From Eunapius fragilis (lineage: Eukaryota > Porifera > Demospongiae > Spongillida > Spongillidae): 64,000 nt of DNA. The translations under genes and the position numbers were made by a program. The DNA lies in contig OY811973.1 in assembly GCA_963681505.1 (NCBI GenBank), forward strand, positions 9,415,419-9,479,418, in the 5' to 3' direction. Of the stretch, positions 11,268-20,742 are shown in pieces. Positions within the stretch are counted from its first letter, which is position 1, and every line of letters begins with the position of its first letter. Below the pieces are notes generated by a model, which saw nothing but the letters and a program-made list of their open reading frames with translations, was not told the DNA's origin and ran no database searches.

Positions 11268-13868
11268 GCATGAAGGGGGCATCCCCGTGAGATGGGGAGG
11301 AGGAAGAAGTCACTCAACCACGCCCATACAGTCACTTAACCAGTTCACCTACACAACCACACCCAGCCTCCTAGCCCACACATACTTACCAGTGATGCCC
11401 ACACATACTAACCAGCATGCCCACACATACGAACAAGTTGACCCACACTACTACCCTAACCAGTACACGTGTCCAGTGGACTCAGTGATTGGTTCCTCCC
11501 TCTTTCATGGGAAGTGAAGTAGAGGAGGAGGAGGGGGAGTCCTCACGACACCCTGGGAGGTGGTCATAGTTGTCATTGTCTAGACTGTGAGATCTTGGTC
11601 GCATGAAGAAAGCCGCGCCCCCAGATGAACTTCATGAAGAAAGGCTCTCAGAGGGGGGCATGGTCAAGTGGTGACAGTGGAGGGGGTATGCTCAGGTATG
11701 AGGAGTGATTGTTGGTGGAATCCTCTTCCGAACAGGCTCCGCTTGCTTTTCAGAGGTGGAGGTGAAGGGTGCACGGTTGTCCACGTGGGTCGTGATGTTA
11801 CAGGAGGTTCCTAGACTTTGCTGGTACACCTGGACCATAGGGCATTGCAAGGCAGCTGACTTGGAACTTATGAGCCTGAGGTTAGGAGGTGGTCAACACC
11901 TGTTCTCCTTGAGGGTGGAGGTGACGGCAACATGAGGTTTATCAGGTCGTGTATCTCGCTCACATGTGCTAAAGATGATTTAACTCCATCCACACCAACT
12001 CCCTCCATATGCAATTGGGGGTAGGGATCCTTGGTCTGACCTCCGCAGCATGAATCTCTGTGGAGGGAGCATTGAGACACTCAACCACACCTATACAGTC
12101 TCCTAATCAGTTCAACAACACAAATACACCCACAGTCTCCTAACCAATATACCCACACAACCACATGATCTCCATGGAGACCATACACATCCAAGTCACA
12201 TGATCCCCTCATGGCTACCTTTAGTGATGAATAGGGTGACAGTCTTCTGTACACGTGAAATGAGAACCTACCCAGCTATTGACTCACCTTTCAATGAGAT
12301 CACACCCATCACATGATCTCCATGGAGACCCACACATCCAAATCACATGATTCCCCCATGGCAACCTTCAGCATTGCCATGACAACATTTTTTAACCCTG
12401 GACAAGAGTCATAAAAAAATGTGTCCAAACTCTGTCACTGGTAGCCTACCCTTAAAGCAGGTGGGTAGATTCAATTTCATCCAGCATATTTCATGACCTC
12501 TGCTGCATGAAGGGGGCATCCCCGTGAGATGGGGAGGAGGAAGAAGTGTTGAGACACTCAACCACGCCCATACAGTCACTTAACCAGTTCACCTACACAA
12601 CCACACCCACAGTCTCCTAACCAGTATGCCCACACATACTAACCAGCATTCCGACAGATACTAACAAGTCGACCCACACTACCACCTTAACCAGTACACA
12701 CTCATGAATTGTACCTCAAGCTGCAGTACTAATGAATTAATTAGAAACATTTTTTTACTTACAGTTTAGTGGCACCAGCCCCAACCTTCCCTGTGGTACA
12801 GTCCCTGCACTCTCCTACAGCATACAATCCCACCCTTAAGATGTTGGTGGGTGTGGCCTTACATGTTTCCAGTGGACTCAATGATTGGTTCCTCCCTCTG
12901 TCGTAAGAGGTGAAGTGGAGGAGGAGGAGGGGGAGTCCTCATGACACCTGGGAGGTGGTCATAGTTGTCATTGTCTAGACTGTGAGATCTTGGACGCATG
13001 AAGAAAGCCGCGCCCCCAGATGCCCTTCATGAAGAAAAGCTCTCAGAGGGGGGCATGGTCAAGTGGTGACAGTGGAGGGGGTATGCTCAGGTATGAGGAG
13101 GGATTGTTGGTGGAATCCTCTTCCGAACAGGCTCCGCTTGCTTTTCAGAGGTGGAGGTGAGGGGTGCACGGTTGTCCACGTGGGTCGTGATGTTACAGGA
13201 GGTTCCTAGACTTTGCTGGTACACCTGGACCATAGGGCATTGCAAGGCAGCTGACTTGGAACTTATGAGCCTGAGGTTAGGAGGTGGCCAACACATGTTC
13301 TCCTTGAGTGAGGGAGGGGGTGGAGGTGGTGGTGACATGAGGTTTATTAGGTCGTGTATCTTGCTCACATGTGCCAAATATGATATCCACACCAACTCCC
13401 TCCATATGCAATTGGGGGTAGGGATCCTTGGTCTGACCTCCGCTGCATGAATCTCTGTGGAAGGAGCATTGAGACACTCAACCACACCTATGCAGTCTCC
13501 TAATCAGTTCAACAACACAAACACACACACAGTCCCCTAACCAATATGTCCACACAACCACATGATCTCCATAGAGACCATACACATCCAAGTCACATGA
13601 TCCCCTCCATGGCTACCTTTAGTGATGAATAGGGTGACAGTCTTCTGTACACGTGAAATGAGAACCTACCCAGCTATTGACTCACCTTTCAATGAGATCA
13701 CACCCATCACATGATCTCCATGGAGACCCACACATCCAAATCACATGATTCCCCCATGACAACCTTCAGCATCGCCATGACAACATTTTTTAACCCTGTA
13801 CAAGAGTCACTAAAAAATGTGTCCAAACTCTGTCACTGGTAGCCTACCCTTAAAGCAGGTGGGTAGCA
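11268..13868. repeat. Tandem duplication of a 1.2-1.4 kb unit inside the element
   Basis: Unit 1 (11,268 to about 12,480) and unit 2 (about 12,503-13,868) share long near-identical stretches, starting CTGCATGAAGGGGGCATCCC. The offset is about 1,235 bp at the start and about 1,397 bp from 11,690 on, because unit 2 has about 160 extra bases around 12,660-12,870 (or unit 1 lost them). Both contain repeated TCACATGATCTCCATGGAGA segments. Minus-strand open frames in both copies (around 11,868-12,080 and 13,087-13,485) show no recognisable domain, and I treat the unit as non-coding. Confidence 0.75.
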
Positions 13869-13964
13869 TTCGATTTCATGTTTGTCTTAAGTAGACATAT
13901 GTAGCTGCATAACTGTTAGCATATACCCATGTCAAGCTGACTAGTAAAATAATTTGAGGCCTAC

Positions 13965-14139
13965 CTTGAGCTACATGTGATAACATATGCATATGCGTCT
14001 TCAACATGAGTGGAGTCCAACACCTCTGTTTCGAGTCGACAATCCCATAGTCTTGCCTCAGTTCCAGTACATCCTACATCGTCTAACATAATGGGCTCTG
14101 TTCCTTGTCCAAAGGTTGCTACTGAGAAGCTAGTTCCTC
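13965..14139 (-). pseudogene. SRCR-domain exon fragment captured inside the transposon
   Basis: One 175-nt exon is bounded by a TTTGTAG acceptor and a GTAGGC donor. It encodes [20 protein letters not shown], then EARLWDC and [11 protein letters not shown]. The (I/W)-LDDV-x-C-x-G-x-E-x-x-L-x-x-C pattern is the C-terminal half of a scavenger receptor cysteine-rich domain, an extracellular ligand-binding module that is abundant in sponges. No other SRCR exon is nearby. It lies on the same strand as the VPS35 fragment and about 800 bp from the right end of the 8.5-kb element, so it is best read as a second captured host exon. Confidence 0.8.
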
Positions 14140-14639
14140 CTACAAACATTCAAGCATTGGCATATAAAAATACTTGTATCTGACAATGTATTAAGTATAT
14201 GTTCCCATGTCATTTTACTAGAGTGTGGTCTAAATAGAATCCAGATGGATTTAAATAACACCTTTACTGTCCAAGCCGTACTACTTAACATATACTCTCA
14301 ACACTACGCGGCATGCAGGATAATAAACAAGCTTGCATGCTGCTTGCATATTAACGCAAGTACCGGTCACCTTTGAATAAACACCGCGCGCGGCACATAC
14401 ATGAACACTGCAGGCAAGACTTCATAAACACAGCGAGGCTTTATATTTCACGTTAACAAAGCGAAGTTAAACATGCATGTATACAAACGCATTAGCATCA
14501 CGACATAGTCTACAAATCCATACCGACGAACGCCCGCGTGCCAAAGCAAGCGTACGTTAGACGTTTAGTACTCGTAAGTTGTGTGCGTGTATACCGTTAA
14601 GATAACGTTCGGCTTGCCTTTATAAGTCCAGATCGGCTG

Positions 14640-14943
14640 CCATATGTCATCTCGTAAACAACGCCCTCAATCCGTCAAAAGGTAATTATAAAAAAGGCTG
14701 GGAACCCCATATACACTCCATATATGTATATACTGGGGTGTAATGCGGTAAATCAGTGTTATGATAGCACACCTTTATTATGCCTTAACACCCCATTATT
14801 GGTGCCGTACGTTGCTAACACCCTACCATACTTTGCCTACACTCATAGATGTAAGCAGAACACCCTTGTGTGTTACCAAAACACCCCCTGGGCTGTAACA
14901 CTCCTGAGCTGTAACACCCCTCGGGCCTTTTTTTTTAACAGTG
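14640..14943. repeat. Right terminal and subterminal repeats of the 8.5-kb element
   Basis: On the minus strand this end reads CACTGTTAAAAAAAAAGG, followed by GAGGGGTGTTACAGC, GGAGTGTTACAGC, GGGGGTGTTTTGG, AAGGGTGTTCTGC, TAGGGTGTTAGC and GGGGTGTTAAGG. The motif matches the left end. Confidence 0.75.
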
Positions 14944-15821
14944 CTGCGAAGCCTTGCCACGAATCGTCGGACACATGAACCAGAGCATTCATAATGTTTG
15001 TGGGGTTGAAATGGGATCTTTCGAGTTTTTTTGTAGACTTCACTGTGAACAGTTTTAACAATTTCCTCTAGGCAGCCTAGCGTTTTTTTAATTTTACACC
15101 CAGTTCTACCACTGGTAGAAAGTACTAATTTGACTTTTGATGATAAATCTTTCAGCACACTACTTCCGCCATGGCTCTCGCTGTTTATAGTTACCCTCAG
15201 TGTCATTAACGCAAGCGTCTGGATTTCCTGATCTTTAGTCATTATCGTGAACGATCCATCTTCGTGTTCGCACAATGGGTAATGGCCCTTAGCTTTGACG
15301 CTATCACTCGAGAGTATTTCTTTCAATAAAGTAGACCTACCCGTTTCCTCTTCTCCAATCATCATGATTCGTCCGCACATCATGTCTGCAGTACCATATG
15401 TGATTGCGGCATTATAACTATACCTTTTGCTTCTTCTTTTAGACTTTGATTCTTCGGCGATGTCAGCACCATGCTGTCGCGGAGCGGGATAGTGGCTAAT
15501 ATCATCTTCATCTTTCCCGGCGGGATCGTGACCAGTATCAGGGTTTGTATGTGTGAAGGATTCTACTGCGGCTTTCGCCATGTTTAAGATCTTCGCCTCC
15601 TCAATTACACTCCCCCATACTTGTGGATCGATTTCCTGCTCTGCAACAGGAGTAACTATGTTGGAGGTTTTCGCCATGTCTAAGATCTTTGCCTCCTCAA
15701 TTACACTCTCACATACTTTAGGATCGATTTCCGGCTCTGCAATAGGTATGTTGGAATCGATTTCTTGAAGCTCTGAACTAGGAGTAACTTTATTGGTACC
15801 GGTGTAACAACAAACTCCCAT
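14944..15821 (-). pseudogene. Roc-COR protein, 5' exon with P-loop (interrupted gene)
   Basis: The likely start at 15,821 gives MGVCCYTGTNK, a possible N-myristoylation/palmitoylation signal (Gly2, Cys4, Cys5). Residues about 20-85 hold two copies of a 35-40 residue acidic repeat sharing EIDPxVxxSVIEEAKILxMAK. Then comes a Roc-type P-loop, IMMIGEEETGRST, in which the usual GK(S/T) lysine is arginine. Near 14,990 the reading changes frame: before it the frame reads KIPFQPHKHY, after it another frame reads NALVHVSDDSWQGFA. The latter fits the ALVHVSDxGGQP block of related Roc domains but with SW for GG. The exon is cut at 14,943 by the transposon, and its sequence resumes at 6,411. Frameshift plus insertion argue for a pseudogene. 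Confidence 0.65.
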
Positions 15822-16341
15822 ATCTGCAGCTGTATATAGGCTAGTCAATTGCAGGTTTATATGAATTATGTAATGCACAGCCTCATGACTACGAGATGCT
15901 GACGAGACACGACTGTATTCATGCATGCGCATGACATTAATGAGTGGAGGGATCAATTCAGCAATCTAAAGGTTCCTTGTATACACGTTGCAGCGGATGG
16001 TCCAAAATGAACTGCAGACTGATGCAGAATGTTTGAGCAGATAATCTCTTGTTTAAGGAATGAGGACTTTATAGGTATTTATTAGGTATATTGTAACTTC
16101 AAATATGGAATTATATGGAATGCAGACCACACATTGAATAAGGATATACATATAGCTACAATTGTAGTTGACTTGATTAGTCTTATAAATAGTGCGCAAT
16201 GCGCGGGGATTCAATGGATATAAATGAGCTAGGCGGAGTATTTCCGTACAATATAGATCAACGCATGGACAAAACAGCAAATGCATGGTTTAATAATTAT
16301 GATCCAGACTGGTAAAAGGTAAAAAAGACCCAACCTATTGC
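15822..16341. other. Intergenic, 5' flank of the Roc-COR gene
   Basis: No gene or clear core promoter identified. The reading frame stays open somewhat upstream of the chosen ATG. A TGCAG lies directly before it, so a further 5' exon cannot be excluded. Confidence 0.4.
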
Positions 16342-16635
16342 TCAAAGTCTTTAATAGGGTCCCAGCATTCAAATGGATCCCATATCATTCAAACAAACCC
16401 CAAGATTCAAACAGACAGCAACTCACCTAGGCAATGTCACCGCCAAGAAATCTGCAAACAGGTTCATCCTGGGGACACTTACTTCTTCCATAGACCTGTT
16501 ATACTGCTCCAGTATGTGCTATATTGTCACAGTGGAAGAAGGGAGTGTCCCCAGGATAAACCAAGTTTGCCAAGTGAGTTACTCTCTGTTTGAATACACA
16601 TGGTCCATTTGAATGCTGGGACCCTTAAAGACTTG
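16342..16635. mobile_element. About 290-bp inverted-repeat MITE
   Basis: The left end AAAGTCTTTAATAGGGTCCC plus AGCATTCAAATGGA is matched by the reverse complement at 16,603-16,635 (TCCATTTGAATGCTGGGACC, then CTTAAAGACTT). Internal parts are also partly complementary: CATCCTGGGGACACT pairs with AGTGTCCCCAGGATA. Non-coding, hairpin-forming. Confidence 0.7.
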
Positions 16636-17009
16636 TTAGTACTGTTTTGTTTGATAAGTTTATCTGGACTTTAACCTTGAAGAAGGTTGTATTGGCCGTT
16701 TTTGATTTCGGACACTGTCACCCCCACCCCCCCTCCCAAATAAGGGCAAAATCAATAATAATCGGTCAAATTGCCCGTCCAACCCCGGCACGTGTGTTTG
16801 GCATCTGTACAGTGAAAGCTCAATTCAACTTTCTCACCCATCCAAAAAATCTAGCTATTCATGACCATGATCTTGTGCATCATGCATGGCCAAGATTCAA
16901 GATTCTTGGCCATTGTACACAAGGTCTTGTCCAAAATTATTTAATGTACTTACGGATTTTCACTACAATGGGGCGAAACACTATGCAATGGTTGCCATGC
17001 ATAATCCAA

Positions 17010-18130
17010 TTAGCTGTTACATATTTATAAGGTCAGCAGTGTGCAATTAGATAGATTAAAGCCATGCATGTGACCTGATGTGTGAAACCTAAAACCTGCA
17101 GTTCGAACTGGCTCCTGAGGCAGCACTCCCTTAGAACTTGCTCACATGTACAGCCGATTAAAGATGACGCACTGTAAAAACAGTCAATCCAAAACAAATA
17201 AGATTTCAATCGATGGCTGCTGATTGTAACATCATATTGCAGGGGACATTGTTCATCCAGCGGAACAACCTGATGTACTTCCAATCTGAAGTTGCCCCTT
17301 CTTATTATCCATGGCAGCAAAGACATCATCAGATTACTACTTGAGGATCACTACGTTCCTAACAATAGGGGGATCAAGCTGTGTAGCACAGGCCACACAG
17401 CTATGCATATATAACTTAAACCCGGTGTAATGTACTTTGATTGTTTCTGTCATTTGCAAATTCTTGGTTGTTCCAGTTGAAAAATTTATCAAGTCAGCCA
17501 ACGTTATATAATTACAAAATATGAATATTAGCTGCATGCACGGGCCATCGTACATATAAACCTGGTGTAAACACAGAAGTGTGAAGGCGCGTATACTGAA
17601 TAGTAAATGTACTAGAAACAAGCATGCGTGCAAATATGCATCGGGTTCTGGCAACAATTCAGTGCATCCTTTCAAACTATTATTTTTGCATGACTTCAGG
17701 AACTTGATACTTCTTGTCTTTCAAAATATGGAGGAAGACTTCGAATTTGGCACGTCGTCAGAACTGAAGGTTCGTTCAACACCACTCATAAGAATCATGG
17801 CTCCTTCCTTCTTCGTTCCTGCACTCAATGCGCGATCTCTCTCTGAATCTGAAATGATACCTTCTGAGAACAGTCCACTGGCTATGTCTTTAGGATTTAT
17901 TTGATCAACCAGAGTAGCGTAATGCTTTCTGATGGTTTCTGTAAGAACATACGTAAAAAGTAATTGTACTCGATGATCATTAGAAACAATACATTCAAAA
18001 ACTAATGGATAATGATATTGCATGGTTAGACTCGCTCCCAGACTCAACATACAACTGCTGATTGATTACATCATTGCTGTATCAGGCTGGGGACAAGTCT
18101 ATTGACAATTATTGATGCGATTCATATCTT
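17010..18130. repeat. Segmental duplication of 2.94-4.08 kb
   Basis: This block repeats the CARD exon, part of the intron behind it and the 3' flank of the Roc-COR gene. Both copies share ACTAGAAACAAGCATGCGTG and the whole CARD coding stretch. It lies about 1.2-2.3 kb upstream of the start of that gene in the same orientation, as expected for the 3' remnant of a tandem paralog. Confidence 0.8.
17721..17938 (-). pseudogene. Duplicate CARD exon with a 1-nt deletion
   Basis: The acceptor TTACAG is intact. The exon reads TIRKHYATLVDQINPKDIAS and onward as in the 3.4-3.6 kb copy, down to VERTFSSDD. One base is then missing relative to that copy (GACGACGTGCCAAATTC against GACGACCATGACAAATTC), so the frame runs VPNSKSSSIF and stops. 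The last 20 or so residues of the CARD helical bundle are lost. The upstream exons of this paralog are not found; beyond 18.13 kb the similarity ends. Confidence 0.75.
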
Positions 18131-18564
18131 ATAACATTAACTACCAGTACTCTTGATTGCCAAGGCCGGGGGGCGGCCCACAAAATTTTGGCCTACCATA
18201 TATTATTATATGCACATCACTGTTAGGATGTTCTAATAAATCGTGATCGCGCATCATAAATGGGCATAAAAACAAATTAGAGCGCAAACATGAAATCAGC
18301 ATTTGAAGTACGTCACAAAGCAGTCAAAAGGTCACAATTCGGAATTTCTATTAAAGATCCGAAATGATAACCATGAAATGTTAGAAGTCCTTGATTTTGA
18401 GTGTCTAGCCTATAGCCGTCACTGAGATGTCATTTCTGCATGCACTGCAACCATCGTATGAATTTCATAGCCACTTTTTAGCCAGATTGGTGGTGTGAAA
18501 TTAAAAAGTATCATCCAATCTTTGCAACAACTCAATTCAGCTCAACGTCAGCTATACACAGAGC

Positions 18565-18768
18565 TTAAACTTCATTCTTGTAATTCCAGCAACAAATGCA
18601 GTGAGCAAACGAACATTTAGTGTGCTTGGACATTTGAAGACATGCCTGAGGAGTACCACGATCGCTAAACTGGTCTATGATTTTACATGTACACAAATTC
18701 GACACGATAAGCTAGATTTTCAGGAGTTCATTAGCCATAATTCAAGCCGTCATACTATATTTGTTTAG
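18565..18768 (+). pseudogene. hAT transposase C-terminal (dimerisation) fragment
   Basis: The frame encodes ILVIPATNAVSKRTFSVLGH, then LKTCLRST and DKLDFQEFI, to a stop. The PATNAxSxRxFSxLxxLKTxLRST block is the conserved hAT-family C-terminal dimerisation region. Only about 67 residues are present. The catalytic part is missing upstream, where 18,170-18,560 shows no open frame. Confidence 0.75.
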
Positions 18769-18811
18769 TGCATAAGGGGGTGTCTCCAAACTATTTTGGA
18801 AAAGTTAACGT

Positions 18812-20632
18812 CATGATCATGTAGAGAAGTGTCCCATCTACCACATGATCATGATCATGTAGAGAAGTGCCCCATCTACCACATGAACATGATCATGTAG
18901 AGAAGTGCCCCATCTACCACATGAACTTGATCATGTGGAGAAGTGTCCCATCTACCACATGAACATGATCATGTAGAGAAGTGCCCCATCTACCACATGA
19001 ACATGATCATGTAGAGAAGTGTCCCATCTACCACATGAACATGATCATGTAGAGAAGTGCCCCATCTACCACATGAACATGATCATGTAGAGAAGTGTCC
19101 CATCTACCACATGAACATGGTCATGAAGAGAAGTGCCCCATCTACCACATGAACATGATCATGTAGAGAAGTGTCCCATCTACCACATGAACATGATCAT
19201 GTAGAGAAGTGCCCCATCTACCACATGAACATGATCATGTAGAGAAGTGCACCATCTACCACATGAACATGATAATGTAGAGAAGTGCACCATCTACCAC
19301 ATGAACATGATCATGTAGAGAAGTGCCCCATCTACCACATGAACATGATCATGTGGAGAAGTGTCCCATCTACCACATGATCATGATCATGTGGAGAAGT
19401 GTCCCATCTACCCCATGAACATGATCATGTAGAGAAGTGTCCCATCTACCACATGAACATGATCATGTGGAGAAGTGTCCCATCTACCACATGAACATGA
19501 TCATGTGGAGAAGTGTCCCATCTACCACATGAACATGATCATGTAGAGAAGTGCCCCATCTACCACATGAACATGATCATGTGGAGAAGTGTCCCATCTA
19601 CCACATGATCATGATCATGTGGAGAAGTGTCCCATCTACCCCATGAACATGATCATGTAGAGAAGTGTCCCATCTACCACATGAACATGATCATGTGGAG
19701 AAGTGTCCCATCTACCACATGAACATGATAATGTGGAGAAGTGCCCCATCTACCACATGAACATGATCATGTAGAGAAGTGTCCCATCTACCACATGAAC
19801 ATGATCATGTAGAGAAGTGTCCCATCTACCACATGAACATGATCATGTGGAGAAGTGTCCCATCTACCACATGAACATGATCATGTGGAGAAGTGTCCCA
19901 TCTACCCCATGAACATGATCATGTAGAGAAGTGCCCCATCTACCACATGAACATGATCATGTGGAGAAGTGCCCCATCTACCACATGAACATGATCATGT
20001 AGAGAAGTGTCCCATCTACCACATGAACATGATGATGTGGAGAAGTGTCCCATCTACCACATGAACATGATCATGTAGAGAAGTGCCCCATCTACCACAT
20101 GAACATGATCATGTAGAGAAGTGTCCCATCTACCACATGAACATGATGATGTGGAGAAGTGTCCCATCTACCACATGAACATGATCATGTAGAGAAGTGC
20201 CCCATCTACCACATGAACATGATCATGTAGAGAAGTGTCCCATCTACCACATGAACATGATGATGTGGAGAAGTGTCCCATCTACCACATGAACATGATC
20301 ATGTAGAGAAGTGCCCCATCTACCACATGAACATGATCATGTAGAGAAGTGCCCCATCTACCACATGAACATGATCATGTAGAGAAGTGTCCCATCTACC
20401 ACATGAACATGATCATGAAGAGAAGTGCCCCATCTACCACATGAACATGATCATGTAGAGAAGTGCCCCATCTACCACATGAACATGATCATGTAGAGAA
20501 GTGTCCCATCTACCACATGAACATGATCATGTGGAGAAGTGCCCCATCTACCACATGAACATGATCATGTAGAGAAGTGTCCCATCTACCACATGAACAT
20601 GATTATGTAGAGAAGCGCCCCATCTACCACAA
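18812..20632. repeat. 38-bp minisatellite, about 48 units
   Basis: The unit is CATGATCATGTAGAGAAGTG followed by YCCCATCTACCACATGAA. Variants (TAG/TGG, TCCC/CCCC/CACC, ATC/ATG) recur in blocks. A distinctive pair of units with a doubled ATGATC, followed by CTACCCCATG, occurs near 19,375 and again near 19,605, about 228 bp (six units) apart, indicating higher-order duplication. Each unit carries the palindrome CATGATCATG. The array ends about 110 bp from the stop codon of gene A. Confidence 0.95.
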
Positions 20633-20742
20633 GCAGCATGCTCCATAATCCAATTGTCTTCAAATGAGTTTAAATTAGTCCATTGGAGTATTGATTCACA
20701 CATCATTGTTTTTCAATATTTTCCATGGTCGGTACCAGTTAA

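Larger units (their letters stand above)
6412..14943. mobile_element. 8,532-bp CACTA/EnSpm-like element inserted in a Roc-COR exon
   Basis: Both ends read CACTGTTAAAAAAAA inward. Each end is followed by several dispersed copies of GGGTGTT / GGTGTTAC, the subterminal-repeat layout of CACTA elements. The dinucleotide CT is present on both sides (6,410-6,411 and 14,944-14,945), a 2-bp target duplication compatible with the CMC group (CACTA, Mirage, Chapaev). Dropping the element and one CT rejoins host codons as QGFAGDILPAF, which matches the switch II region of Roc proteins. No intact transposase is visible. The interior holds VPS35 and SRCR exon fragments, a nested inverted repeat, a tandem duplication and two unidentified coding remnants. 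Confidence 0.75.

Noticed and set aside
13087-13485. A 132-codon minus-strand frame in the tandem duplication
   Set aside because: The other copy of the unit does not keep the same frame, there are proline runs from a GGAGGT tract, and no domain or splice support was found.
6412-14943. The 8.5-kb segment as an ordinary intron of the Roc-COR gene
   Set aside because: The tempting TTTTTTTTAACAG acceptor would start the exon with an in-frame TGA, and no matching donor gives a Roc motif. Transposon termini plus a 2-bp duplication explain the coding junction exactly.
18812-20632. CRISPR array
   Set aside because: The 38-bp units are directly contiguous without unique spacers, no cas genes are present, and the context is eukaryotic.
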